Shown here: positions 47,856-60,913 of the stretch, piece after piece
How the letters are laid out: each line of letters opens with the position of its first letter
Numbering within the stretch: position 1 is the stretch's first letter
Assembly: GCA_017163975.1 (NCBI GenBank)
Contig: JAFFSR010000221.1
Location: forward strand, 7,440,001 to 7,504,000
From: Anastatus disparis
Lineage: Eukaryota; Arthropoda; Insecta; Hymenoptera; Eupelmidae
Length of the DNA: 64,000 nt
Direction: 5' to 3'
Program-made: the position numbers and the translations under genes
The notes under the pieces: generated by a model
The model's database searches: none
Told to the model about the DNA's origin: nothing
What the model saw: only the letters and a program-made list of their open reading frames with translations

Positions 47856-49848
47856 GTACGAAAATATGTTAAATGTAATCTGTTTGTAAATTTTATTTCT
47901 AATAAAAAATCGATTAAAAATTAATCTAACAAAAAAATTTGAGAAGACTTACTTAATTTTAACCCTAACTTGATCTCTACAATTGATCAATAATATAAGA
48001 AAAAGCCATATCATAGAAAAAAATAACTTAGATTAGGACAATTTTTCGATATAATTTTTTTATGTCATTAACGCAATTTATTTCGATGAAATCCAATAAA
48101 ATTATGACAGTTACTTATTGAGAATCAAGTTATAATGAAAGTAAATATACGACTAAAAAGTAGTTACATATAATTCTTTTTGTAAATCAAACTTCTATTA
48201 GTTATTGTTAAATTAAGAATAGATCGAAATTTTCAATAAAAATAAAAATGAATGGATGAAAATAAGAAATTCTTATTATTTAATTTAAACTTTTTACAAG
48301 AAAATATTTTCTTGAACTAAAATTAAAATTTTGGAGTTTGTACTCCGTAGTTTTGCAGACTTTTCTTAACTTGAATAACTTCTTTGTTTGTATGATCAAA
48401 ACAGTATAATTTTGAAAAGAAACTTTTTTATGAAATATTTCAATTGTCCAACGAAAGGTACTGTAATATTAACAAAATAAGACAGTAAAACAATTGAAGA
48501 AAAATATTAATGAAAAAAATAATGACTTTAATTATAATACTTGATTAAGATACCATGAATGTAAAACTAGATTAAAGTTTATTTAGATTTTAAATATTCA
48601 CATTCTTTCTCGTGAACTTGAATTCATGCATTAGTAATGCTTTTTATTAGTAAAGTAAAAAACTATATTATCAAGATATTCTTCGAACTTTTTAATTGAG
48701 AATGAAAAATTTGAAAAACTATGTTGGTATTCAATATCCTCTTAATAGGTATAAATTAAAAAATGAATACTCCAACAATTTTTAACATATTTTCCAATTA
48801 AATAAGATATCAGAATATATTGCATATATTAAACTAGTTTTACCAAAGTCAAGTATAGAGGATAAATTGATAAGCAAAAATCATCTGCAGCAATTTTTAA
48901 TTAAATTAATTCTTACAATTTAATTTAATAATCAATAAACTTGCACTTCAAGCTATACTTCTAAAAGCAAACTTTTATAAAAAAAAGCTTTAAAAAAATT
49001 ATTAACATTATTAGTTGATTATGAATTCGCTATAAGTTTTTCGAAATTCAAAATGGTGGGTTCAATAAAATTTACTTTGTTATGCCAGCAGATTTATAAT
49101 CATCAACTAAAAAAGACAAAAATATATAATTCATCATGTAAGTTTATAATCAAATTTCTTCAAAGTCTATTTTTTTCATAAAAAAAGTAATATTTAATGA
49201 CAATTGAGATCAAATAAAGTTTAAATAAGTAGAATTCAATTCTATAATTTAAAATAAAAAAATTAATTTATAAAATTTTAATGTAATATTTTAAATTTAT
49301 CAAAATTATATCACTAAATAATTCACAAATTGTAATACGAAATTTGATCGAATAGAAAAAAAATTTTTAATAAATAGATTGACATATACATTTATATTTC
49401 TCATAAATTTTTAATATTAATAATTTAAAATTTTATTCAAATTTTCAAGTAGATTGTAATGTCAATCAAACTCATTCTTTCTATTAGCACAGAAACATTT
49501 CGGTAATATTTTTAAAATATTTTTAGAATCATTATTAGTGTATTCTAGATATCTTGAAATTATAAAGTAAAACAAACAATTAAAAGCTTCTATCTTATAA
49601 GAAAAATTTTCAAAAAATATAATATCTGCTAATGTTTAATTTAAAAAAATTAATAACATTTTTGAAACATGCAAGATTAAAAAAATATTTTTCAGCCTGA
49701 AAAATTCAGACCATTAAAATAATGTTCGATGTTTTATTTTAAAATTTCTCAAACGTTTTTAATGATTCTAAATAACTTACAATACAAACTTCAAGTTTTG
49801 CATGTCTGGTACGTTAAGATAATTAAATAACGAAGATATTTTAAAATG
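47856..49848. other. No gene seen
   Basis: AT-rich DNA with no open frame of note and no repeat I can define. Confidence 0.45.
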
Positions 49849-49897
49849 TATTCATAGCTTTATTATATTATATATATATATAATAAAGCTATGAATA
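49849..49897. repeat. Palindrome with TA core
   Basis: TATTCATAGCTTTATTATA and its complement form arms of about 19 bp around a short TA tract. A partial third copy of the AGCTTTATTATAT motif follows at about 49912-49926. Confidence 0.75.
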
Positions 49898-52800
49898 TAA
49901 TATTATATTATATAGCTTTGTTATATTGAATAAATTTTCGTATAAATGTTATTTGAAAATGATTGATTTTACACGCGTTTATATGAGTACTCAGAATTGA
50001 AAATCCATGAGATCTCTAGAAGAACATATTAATTTTCACTTGAATTAAGTGAGCTCTTGAATATTGAAGAATAGATCTAATGAATATACGAGATATAGCT
50101 AATAAAATTTTAAAATCTTATTACAACCTACATCCTTGCATTTAATCAACTCTCACATTTTGATAAATATTTTTAATAAATTTATCTTTCAGACATGATA
50201 ATTCAAATTTTAGTGAGATTGCATAAGCCCTTATCATTATGTAGTTGGAACATATCAATAATATACAGATGTTATATGGATTATTAGTACCTTCACAGCA
50301 CGTACTACACATACACTAATTCAATCAGACCTTGTATATTTTCTGGGACTTTTAGAATGTGACATAACATTTTTATCGATTGATCAAACCGTTCTCTGGA
50401 TACAGTAAACTAATAGATTTCCTAATATTTCAATACACTATTCAAATATTGATACATACTATTATATCTACCAACGCTGGAAGTAGTTAGTAATAGCCAA
50501 ATTTCAAATCAATCGGTCAAGTCACTTTTACGATAATATGCACATGCACATGAAAAAGAAAATAAAATTTAAAAAAAAGTTCTGATAAACTTTTAAAAAA
50601 AAATTAACTCATAAAAAATAAAAATTTTTCCACGAGTAAAAGTTGAATTTCTTATTGAATCAAAAGTGTCTTTAGTATACTTTTTAACACTTGATTCTTA
50701 AAAAATGAAAAAAAATCTTTCTTCACAAAGAACTTTAAGCCGAACATATTTTTACATAGTCTAGAATCTTTTATCTGTAATAATAATTTTTTATTTGAAA
50801 TCCAATAATCTTAGAATTCTATTGAAATAGAAAAAAAAGACTTGATGTTCGAATCCAGAAAATTCTTTTTCGACGAAAGTATAAATGATAAAAGCTCCGC
50901 ACCTTTCTTCTTTTACTTATATTTTTTTTCCTTGAAAAGATCACACGCAAAAGCCGGAAAAATGATGTCGAGAATAATTCATATCTATTCTCTAACACCC
51001 TTTATTTTATTTTTCCTTATAGATAAGGGTGAATAAAAATCCATTGTTCCAAAACACAAGTCAGAGAGTCAAGCAGCACGATGTATTCATGTCAATTGCC
51101 TTGGAATGAAAGAAAACCATATTTTAAAAATATTCCGCATTAATTCAAGGCTTTGAATTTTCGATGAACTTACAAGAGATCGAAATATCATAGTCAAATA
51201 CATTATCCATTGTATCGAGTAGGTGCATAGGTGAGAATATAATACAAACTAATTTTAGCTGTACTGATATACTATAAAAAGTATAAGATAAGGTGAATAA
51301 ACATAATGCGGAAATGGTAACAATTTTGAGAGAAGGAATTTTATTTTAAAATTTAACCACGCTCAAACTACTTTTATCGTAATATATCAATTTTATCTGA
51401 TTTTCTCTTATTAGTCGTAACAGAAAAAAACAGAAAAAAAAAACAACGTCAATAATAATTTTAACAGACAAGTCCAATAAGTATTATCTATAAATTACTA
51501 CAGAAAATGTAGAATATTCTCCTTCACAATTTCAATAATGTTTCTTCATCATAAATTTTAGTCTTTCAAGGAATTTTGGTAATAAGTTTTAATAATGTTT
51601 GTTTACGTAAATGAATTGGATGAGAAAAAATGATTATCGTGGGGTCAAACCCTGTAAGAATACGTGACCTAATGAGAACTTTTGAAAAAGTCTTAATGCC
51701 TTGGTTTTTATTAGTTGAAGTGTATAATACAGAAATATTTTTAAAACTTTTGGATTGAAAATAAAAATTTGGAAAACTGTAATGTCAATATTATACATCG
51801 CTTGAAAAAACTAAATTATATATGATAACGGAAAATTATTGACATTGCTAAAGAGAGCAATCTAAATTGTTCGTAGTAATTTTATTTATTTTACATCCTC
51901 AATTATTCATTTTTACTTTCTCAGTAATTTAAAATGTTTATTTTCAAAGGAAAGAATAGATAAAAAATTAGTTTCTTAGAAATAGAAATGATTATTTTTG
52001 GAATATTAGAAAAAGTTTTTTTTATTAAAAAAAGCATTTTAATTGAAAAAATTAATTTCACAATTAAATGAACTTTGAAAATGACATGCATATGACTATG
52101 ATTAATTACAAGACGTCAAAGAATCACAGATGGCATGCGAGTTAAAGTTTTGATTGCAATTAGAAACTTCAATCAAAATTACTCTCAACTTCTCATTTTC
52201 GCATAGAAATTTGATAATATAAAATATATTAATGCTGAGTTTTTCCTTTTTTCAAATTGAAATATACAAGATTCGCTGTATTTATTGATTGATTAGATTA
52301 ATTATTTTTAATATTTAAAATTTTTCGTGTGTGGATTGTTTGAAAGGCTATCGTATTATTTAATTAAAATTTTCAACTCGATTTTCCTAGTTAAAAAAAA
52401 ATTAGTTGAACTACTGAAATGCAAATTTAAAATTTCAACATATTTAGCATTTCAAGAAAATAAATTATTTCTATGTCTACATTAGGAAATAAAAATAAGT
52501 TAAAAAGTTTAAATTGATAAATTTACAAGATGATGTTATCAAATTTAATTAAAAATGTAAAAAAAAGTAATAAATTTCTATAAAATATAGCGAGAATAAA
52601 TCTCATTAAATCAATTTAATAAATTACAGTAATAAATAGCCAAAACTAATATTGTTAAAGTTCAAATAAAACAAAGATGTTTTCTTATTTTTTTAAGACA
52701 AGATAAATCTTTAGTAATTAATATTCTTTATAAATTAAATCACTAAATAACGACTATATAGAATATACATTTAGGTATTTATTAAGTAATTTTCAAAAAA

Positions 52801-53195
52801 TAATCCTAGTTTTAGCCAATAGAATTAATCTTGAAAAAGTAACTTTTCGCTTAAAATGATAAAACTCTTTGTGTTCGTAAGAAGTGCGCAATTTCAGTCT
52901 TTATCAAGATAAGTTTCACACTGTGAACCCCAACTTCTTTTCTATTACTTTGCTCGCGAAAAAAAACGAGAATTTACTATGTTTATGCGATCTAGTATAA
53001 ATAAGAAACGAGCATACTTTTTTTCTTCTAGTTGTACTTATATAAATTCTTTTATCCTCGTGGAAAAGTTTTAAAGAGGTTTGTTGGCACGTTTAGCCTT
53101 GAACAATGATTTGAGAGTCAATGCAAAATTAAACTAGTACTTTTAAAGCGGTAACCTTCGTACAACCAAAGTCAAAAATAAGCTTGATTTTAATC
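49898..53195. other. No gene seen
   Basis: AT-rich intergenic DNA. The frame at 50842-51036 (plus) starts with TTG and has no domain character. No RNA gene or element is supported. Confidence 0.4.
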
Positions 53196-53410
53196 GTATT
53201 TTTCGATAATAGTGTGTTAAAGTTATAAATATTCGTGTGATTGATATGCACGATAATCAGTGAAGTCGGTCCGAGTAACAATTGCACGAGTATTTCCATT
53301 TTGACACTCTTGTATCAAACAATATTTTTTGACACCGAGTGCGTAAAACTAAACATTGTGAATTTGGTTAGATTGCATAAAATGCAATTTTACGCGCGCT
53401 ATATCAAAAT
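53196..53410 (+). repeat. Dispersed repeat copy B
   Basis: Related to the reverse complement of 5418-5612 over most of its length, with shared blocks TTATAAATATTC, GATATGCACGA and TTTTTTGACACxGAGTGCGT. The perfect 15-bp hairpin of copy A is eroded here. It shows the element is a family and not a local palindrome. Confidence 0.6.
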
Positions 53411-53719
53411 AGCACTTTATGTGACTAGGGAATAAAGTCGCATATTGCTCCCGTGGGTGGAGTTTGCGATCCAAGAGAGCGAAACGAAGAGATTAAATAT
53501 TAAAGAGAGGATTAGATTTTACTCGAGTTACATAATGCCTTTTATTCCCAACTCAACAGTGACCACTGTATTAATTTTTAAAAAGCAGACCTAGTAAAAA
53601 AAATTTTAATTTAAATTTAAATATTAAAATTTTATAAATTTTTGAATATATTGATGATTGTTATTAAAATTTGATACTTATTTTTAAATCGTTGAGTAAA
53701 GTAATTTAGCGGGAGTAAA

Positions 53720-53850
53720 ATGGTACATTTCGTAACGGGTATGAAAAAGGCATTATTTACGAAACGAGAAGTTTACGGCCCAAGCCTAAGGCGAGGGTCG
53801 TAACGAGTTTCGTAAAAAAGCCTTTTCATATCAGTTGTGAACCGTATTTT
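53720..53850. mobile_element. Foldback MITE with GC-rich centre
   Basis: TATGAAAAAGGC...TTTACGAAACGAG on the left pairs with CGAGTTTCGTAAAAAAGCC...TTCATA on the right, around GCCCAAGCCTAAGGCGAGGG. The centre resembles that of the element at 55.1 kb. No coding frame. Confidence 0.65.
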
Positions 53851-55068
53851 TGCCATGAGAGACAAAAAAAAAGCAGCAAAGTTGCGATTTGGGGGTTAGA
53901 ATGGCAAAAAAGTTTTTTTTTTTAACTAAAAGTAAGATGCATACTTTGCTCCGCATACTTTCAGTTATGCGTTCGTAAAATTGATATTACTCAAACGTTT
54001 TGAATGTCAGAAAAATTCAACTTCTCATATTTGGGTCGAAAAATAGTATTTGCAATATGTGCTGGAAACCATTTCTCGAACTGGTGTGATTTGTCATTCA
54101 CGCTTCACTCGAGTCGCAAACTTCTTCCTCGCACGAAAATTATTCTTTCTTGTACTAGCTACATTTTGTACTTTTATGATTCGTAAAACAAGGCAAACAA
54201 GTACTATCATTTCTGAAGGTGTCAATTTTTACTTAAACTTTAATTGTAGTTTTTCTGCGTTTAAAAATTTCATATTCTCTATCATATACGGATTTTTTTT
54301 AAATTTTCTCTTAAAATTTTACAAATTTCATCAAAATTTACTACCACTTGTAATTAAGAATTTTGTTAACTTTGATTCTGCCGGATTCTTGAAATAATTT
54401 TTCAGCCACTGAGACCTCTTTTTGAAATTTTAATATCTGTTTGTAATATAAATTTATGTCCATTTGGCCTTTCAATTTTTAAGAAATAATTAATTGTTGT
54501 TAATTTAAAAATTTTATTATTGATAATGTATAATACTGTTCAAAAATCTGAATTCATTTATTACTTTTCAAAACCAAAGATAAAATTTTAAAAAATTGTC
54601 AATTCGTATAAAAAAGTACATTAATATTTGAAATTTTTTTTTTCTAGTACATATTTATTCTTAAAGTCCAATAAGTTGAAAAATTCGAATTTCATTCGTC
54701 TAGGAATATAGGAAAAAATTCCTTATAACTTTATTTAAAAATTTTCAATTTTCTTTGATCTTTTTGTGATTTTCTTTTACTTCAAAACATCCAATTTTGA
54801 ATAAAATACTATTTCCAATTTATGGCTTTATATATGTAACTAAATAATACATATTTTACACTAAAATATTTATATATAGAATTTTCATATAAAAATGTTA
54901 AATTATTCTTATGAGAAAGACATTGTTTAGATAAATTATATAAGTATATTTCTATTGAAAATTTCTAATAAAAATTAGAGAATCTGCGGAATCGTTGAAT
55001 AAGATTGTACAGTTTTTAAATTACAACCAAATTATAGCTATAGAATATGTTATCGTGTGTAATGCAAC
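53851..55068. other. No gene seen; possible repeat extension to about 54.2 kb
   Basis: About 53880-54190 keeps a higher GC content and no coding logic; the overlapping frames at 54004 and 54050 (plus) are too weak to call. It may be part of a larger repeat that includes the foldback to its left. The remainder is AT-rich with nothing visible. Confidence 0.35.
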
Positions 55069-55197
55069 AATAGTATATTATTCACCTAGGGAGTTAATTT
55101 GAAAAATGTCTTAAATCGTATGTAACCCGAGCCGAAGGCGAGGGTTACATACGATTTAAGGTATTTTTCATAAACTCCCGTGGTGAATATGCTATTT
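55069..55197. mobile_element. Foldback MITE with perfect 19-bp central stem
   Basis: CTTAAATCGTATGTAACCC (55110-55128) and its exact complement (55142-55160) flank CGAGCCGAAGGCGA; GCC/GGC can extend the hairpin. The outer arms (AATAGTATATTATTCACC and GGTGAATATGCTATT) also pair with a few mismatches. Confidence 0.8.
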
Positions 55198-56027
55198 TTT
55201 GTCATACCCAGACCACTAAATTATACAGTTACTAAATTATACAGTTTAAATCAATCATGTAAAAACTGTAAGTTATTTACAGAAGTTTGTAAAGCGTAAT
55301 TTCAATTTTAAAGCGATTTTAATAATTTAAATATCGAAAATTCTTTATTTTTTGTAAATATTTAATTTTATTACTTGATTCTTGTATAGCTTTGATTTAT
55401 CGTTCATATTTTACGTAAATGTTATTATTTATTTAACTAGTATCAATATTTTTAATAATAAATTTTCTAGCATGTTTTGTAATAATGTGAAGATTATTTT
55501 AGTAACTATGTTATATTAAAATAAAAGGAAATTTATTAAATTTTATGCAAAATATTTCTGAAGTAAATTGCATAGTACATAAAATATATTTTTTACTTTA
55601 AAAAAATATATGTAAATACGAATTTTTCAAATTTGAAAATATCTTTAAGAAAGCACAGTGTAAAATAAGTTGCTAACGTTTTTTTTTTATTTCTACCCAA
55701 AGGTTGTTACAGTCGTTTTATGCCTTATTGGCTAGATATACGAAGCCCTTCGGGCAATCTTGACATTTCCTTTCTATTGAATACTTCAGAGCAGAAAAAT
55801 CACAGCAAAAAAAAAAACAGAAAAAAAGTTAAATAAATAAGTTTTGAAATAACATTTTCTTGATAAACAGGAAATTATTTTTTCACTTTAAATTTAATCA
55901 AAATTGTACACATCATTCAAATAACGTAACACGAAACAGATGGTATTAAATTGTACAATATTTATTTTTTAATTATACCATAATTAGACCATTTATAAAG
56001 ATTTTTAAGATAAGCATAGTTAATATA
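55198..56027. other. No gene seen; small GC hairpin at 55745-55755
   Basis: GCCCTTCGGGC at 55745-55755 is a tight hairpin in AT-rich DNA, similar in form to those at 693-704 and 55131-55139. Nothing else is visible. Confidence 0.4.
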
Positions 56028-56221
56028 CACGGTTAGAAATCTTAACAGACGCGTCTGTTAAAACCGGTTTATAGACAAAAATTTCTGTTACCTTAACAGA
56101 CAAAATGTCCGTAAAGAATTTAATATACATGTTAAATTGACATTCTTGTGTCTGTTGATTTAACAGACATTCTGTAATAAACAAAAAAAGTTAACAGATT
56201 ACACGAATGTTTTTAACCGTG
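56028..56221. mobile_element. MITE with CACGGTTA termini and internal AACAGAC motifs
   Basis: The termini CACGGTTAGAAA and TTTTTAACCGTG are inverted and lie between TA dinucleotides (56026-56027 and 56222-56223), as for Tc1/mariner-type MITEs. At least five AACAGAC motifs in both orientations lie inside, spaced irregularly. No coding frame. Confidence 0.8.
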
Positions 56222-56223
56222 TA

Positions 56224-57074
56224 ACATTGTTTATTGACATATTTCATAAAAAATAAATATCTGAAAAAAATTTCAAATCGATTTTACTAGTTATAGAACT
56301 TTTTAATTTTTGGAGGATCTTTGTGCTCTTAAGGTTCAATGATTGAATCTTCTTGCTTTCATTTTGCGGCTAGAGATCCTGTAGCTAGAGATGATGTAAT
56401 GTTCTCTTTACACCAAATAGTATCTTGCGTCTGATTTTTTCAGGCGTTACTTACTTTCTGATGGTCTGTATGCAGATTTACCGTTTTTTTCTACCTAAAA
56501 GAAAAAAAGATATTACTTTAGTAAATCTTCCTGCTTCAACTATAGCAAATATATTACATTTAAATTGTTGTGACTTTTCTTTAGTTTTCATCTTATAACT
56601 TTGATTTCTTGAAAAATAACTATAAGGATTATAAAAAATGTTTATATATATTATGATGAAGTTACAAATAATTTTTAATAAATTTTTGCAAGTTCTTATT
56701 TAATTACAATTTTGATAATAGTTCTAGAAATGCAGTTTACAATCTAAAAATGAAATGATTGTTGAATTTATTAAATAAATCAGAATTTAAAAATTTAATT
56801 CTCAACAAAATATAAGACAAAAACTTCATTGCTTACATTAGGTCTGTTAGTAATGAGTGCACGTTAATATTATAAATTATAAGATAAATATACCCTCGAA
56901 ACAGTTTGAAAACAATCTAAATTAGACTTTTTGTCGTGACGACAAAATACAAATTTACGAACGTTTCCGTTGCCAAAATAAATTACATTATATGTATTAC
57001 GTACGCAAAAGAAAACGAAGGAGTTTCTATGGAAGAAAAAAATCTCTGATACCACGTGCCAAGAAGTTATATAT
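56224..57074. other. No gene seen
   Basis: AT-rich DNA; the frame at 56870-57055 (minus) is short and featureless. A GC-richer block at about 56320-56480 has no recognisable content. Confidence 0.4.
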
Positions 57075-57401
57075 GGGTAAATCTTTCATAATGTTAAAAT
57101 TTCACCTGCAACAAATTAAAAAAAAAAAAATACAGGCACACGTATAAAACTAATTTTCTCTGAATGTTGACGTATTATAATGAAAAAAAAAATCGTGTTA
57201 CTCACTTTTAAGGGTAGTCTTTTTAACAAACATCAAAAGACAGATTTTCGAGTAAATTTTTCATAGTGTTAAAATTTACTTTCAATAAATTAAAAAAAAT
57301 TGAAGACACATGTATCAAATTAATTTTTTTTAAATGTTGATATATTAAAATGATAATAAAAGAAAAAATCGCATTACTCACTTTTGAAGATAGCTTTTTT
57401 T
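57075..57401. repeat. Diverged tandem duplication of about 170 bp
   Basis: 57075-57224 and 57249-57401 share the order GGTAAATCTTTCATAATG / AGTAAATTTTTCATAGTG, then AAATTAAAAAAA, then ATGTTGACGTATTATAATGA / ATGTTGATATATTAAAATGA, then TTACTCACTTTTxAxGxTAG. On the minus strand the conserved end reads AAAGTGAGTAA, which resembles a splice donor in both copies. Confidence 0.7.
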
Positions 57402-60400
57402 AATATAAGACATTTAAATATATTCATTATTATCACACCCAGGTATAATATTTTACATATCTCAGATCAGTTTTTAAGTATTTTGGGCTATAATAGATCA
57501 TTTTCCATTGAGCTTTTTCATTTTTACATGTTTAATATGTTACAGAAAATATTTAAATACGCAATTTACATTAATAATTACAAAATTTTTTGTAATAAAT
57601 AAAATATGCCAGAAATGCCAATTTTTTTGGAAAATTCATTTTTGGCGATTCGGGTATTAAAATTGAGTGATATTAGTTACCCAATGGCTTTTGGGATTCC
57701 TGATTACAAATCATAAGTGAGTGGAATATCAATTTATTTTTGCTAAAATTGTCAATCTTAGGGTATGAAATTTGACATAGATTTGTGTAGTTTATGTTTT
57801 CGAATAAAAATACTTATATTCCTTTTAACCAAATATTTTAGTTTATTTAATAAACATTAAATCTAAAAATTTTAAATTTAAAATCTAGAAACTTCAGTGA
57901 TGATTCAACTCAACGTTCTAGGTGTAAGCTATTAAATACATACTAAAACTGAGCTTTTTAAAGTTTAAACTCTTTAGAATTAAAACATTGATAGAAACTA
58001 GGTAATCGATGTAAATTTGGAAAATTTAATAGCCGGGAAAAATTCAATGATTTCCAGAATACTCGAAATAATACTTCAAAAGCAACTTAAAGATTACATT
58101 GAGTATTATAAAATAGTAAATTACAAAGTTCACAACAGAGAAAAGGTGAATCAAAGCTTAGGTTTTCATATTAGTGGATAAAAACCTATTTTCAAAAGTG
58201 AGTCACGTTTTTTAAGTATAATTTCAAACGAACAAAGAACTTTATCTACACTAGGCACACGTTCCTAATAAAAAATTTCTCTTTGTGATTCTAAATATTA
58301 CCTTTTGATGTAGTTTAAAATGTCACCGCTGAATAGTCTTTTTACAGCATCGTATTTTCCAGAAAAAGTAAAATACATAAATTTTTGGTAACATTTTAAT
58401 AACCTTTCAGAAAGTACTTTTGTTAACAGGCACACACCCATGCTCTTGATTTTCCAAAAGTATGTGTATAGATAAAGCTTTGGTGTGAATTTCAAATCAA
58501 AAAAGCAATAGTCATTTTTTTTATAGCGGTAATTTATCATTTTACATGGCCTGGTAACATTTAAATTTCAAAAAAAAAACCTCTTTTCCCCATCCGCCAT
58601 AAAATGACACGTCTAATTATCATTAAAAATATAACAAAATTAGTTTCTAATAACTCAATAAATCAGTGAACATTTGCTAACAAGATGTGCTATCTCATAT
58701 TTAGGAGAAATGACGCAGTAACATGATTTTTAAAAGTATGAAAGAATTACCCATATACATATATATACCTACGAAGATCAAAAAAAGCGATGAACTAAAA
58801 AAGACAAAAAAAGGTCTATTGGTTTTTTCTTTCTTTTTTAATACTAAATACTGAAAAAAAAGGATTACTATCGTTGATCATTCTTGATTTTCTTATAACG
58901 ATAAAATAAATCACCTACTGTATACTGACGTAAATGTTATTAGTATATCTCGACGTTTCAAGAGGAATCGTGTTAGTATTATTTGGTATTTCTTTTAACA
59001 CTACAAAAGTATAAAAGAGTCGATTTTTACGTTCCTAAACTTCTTTTGCTTTAAATGGCACGCCTTTTGTTATAAACGATATCGCGATGAAAGGAGTGGA
59101 TAAAAAAAAGACCTAGGATATAGTATACATTAGCAATTCTGATGATACCAATAAAATAGCCCTTCACAAGCTTGCATATCATGTGGGTGGAGTTGAAAAA
59201 AAAGATAGAAAGAAGAACGAGCGAGATGAAATAGACCTTGGGGCACTTTTTCGATGCTGATGATGATGCATGCGTTGAATATCCTATACGTGAATTAAAG
59301 TCTAGATAAATGTTTTGACCCAGTCTTTGATGAAAACATTCTTGTGTTTTTTTTTTCTCTTCCCGAGATCAAAAAGTATTGATAGACTAAACGTTTTTAA
59401 ATGTGATCGCTTGCATTACTAAAAGACTGTTATATGTTATTAAAAAAGGTATTCTAAAGGTATCTCTGGTACAATGTATTGAACAATGCGATATAAAAAT
59501 TATAATACAAGGATCATATTATGAATTACAAAGTGAAATGTTATATTAAAATTTATTCGAAGAATTTTGATAAAACGTAGTTCGATCTATGTTCTTAACA
59601 AACAACTGTATATTTTTAAATAAAAAATATTAAAGCTTTACCCTCATAAGTATTATTTTTTTCCAAGTGCTCATTAATTTCATATCTGCATGAGAAATGT
59701 TTGTTAATGTAAAAAGATTTTGAAAAGAGTTAATTAAATTCTCATGTTTTTAGACGAGAATCTCAAATAAATCCTATATAAGCTACTTTAAACATTTAAT
59801 GAGAAGAACATTTAAAATTAATGTTTACAAAGCAAATACATTCATTTACATATCTAAAGCATCCCTTTAGAAAATTTTTAAATATTTTTGTATACCAACA
59901 CAAATTTCTATTTGCATTTATACAAGTAATCACACACTATTATTAAAAAGAGAAATTAATTGTTGCTTTTCACGAACGTATTTTTCATGTTTAAAAATAT
60001 ATGGGTCATGATTGTATGGCAAAATATTAATGATATACAAATGAAAAATCTTTGAAACTTAAATTATAGTTATATTATATTTCAGTTACGCAAAAATTAA
60101 ATTTTATTTTTATAAGTATAAAATAGATCTAAGAAATTAACATTTTAAATTTCATAAATTTTGAAATTATCTTGAAATTCAAATTTATACTATTAAAGAC
60201 CGCTTCATAATCGTGGTTACTTTTTGTGAGAATGCGAGATAAAGTAACTTATTCACATTATGAAAGCAACGTTAATAACTAAAAAAAAGTTGGAATATGC
60301 ATACAATCCTATAATTATGTGCACAATAAATAAACTTTATTCTGAAGTCATTATGAAAAATTTATATTAAACTTTATAATATTAAATTGAAAACTCTTGA

Positions 60401-60509
60401 AAAATTTAAAAACAAGTATTAGATATGTAATTAAAGGTATGATTATCATAACATTTTAATTGTTTATAAAATCTGATTATTTAATTATTTTTGTAAATAT
60501 TTCTATATC

Positions 60510-60512
<3 letters not shown>
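57402..60512. other. No gene seen
   Basis: AT-rich DNA. The frames at 57384 (plus) and 58298 (minus) show no domain. A GC-richer patch at about 59160-59290, with GATGATGATGC, could be regulatory. Confidence 0.35.

Positions 60513-60542
<30 letters not shown>
60513..60542. repeat. (TA)n microsatellite
   Basis: Fifteen TA dinucleotides without inverted arms. Confidence 0.85.
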
Positions 60543-60546
<4 letters not shown>

Positions 60547-60729
60547 TATGCATCTACACATGAGATCCACAATCGTGTTTTAATTAACTTCGTGCTCTTA
60601 AGTATTATTAAGATAGTTTTTGATTAACCGAGGTCTTATTTACAAAAAAAAAATCTTTTTTTTTGAACTTCCATACACTCTGGCATTGCATAAGAATTAA
60701 ATTTTCTTTCATTCTCTGAGATTTTCGTT

Positions 60730-60770
60730 TATATAAGGAGGGCCATCCCTCGTACATTTCATCCACTAAC
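60730..60770 (+). promoter_or_regulatory. TATA/initiator core promoter
   Basis: TTATATAAG at 60730-60738 precedes GGAGGGCC and then a TTCATCC initiator with A at 60761, about 29 nt downstream. The following 70 bp are GC-richer (CGCAGCTCTCTCGTCCGTC) like a 5' UTR. This is the second such block in the window after that at 34.35 kb, also on the plus strand. Confidence 0.4.
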
Positions 60771-60826
60771 TAGCATGCAGGATCGCAGCTCTCTCGTCCG
60801 TCTACAGAAGATAATTTTAATACGTC

Positions 60827-60913
60827 ATGGTGACAGTCTATGAGATCATTTTACTTTTAATTGTTTATTACTTGAAAACGATTAAAGAGAGATTAATTTG
60901 TTATAAATTATGA
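60827..60913 (+). CDS. Candidate 28-residue membrane micropeptide
   Basis: The first ATG with a useful frame after the predicted start site opens 28 codons ending in TGA. The peptide has a hydrophobic stretch (YEIILLLIVYYL) followed by a basic segment (KTIKERLICYK), the layout of small single-pass membrane peptides. I recognise no family. Its only support is its place 66 nt after the predicted start site of a TATA/Inr promoter. It could equally be an upstream ORF in a leader or chance. Confidence 0.2.
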   Translation: MVTVYEIILLLIVYYLKTIKERLICYKL

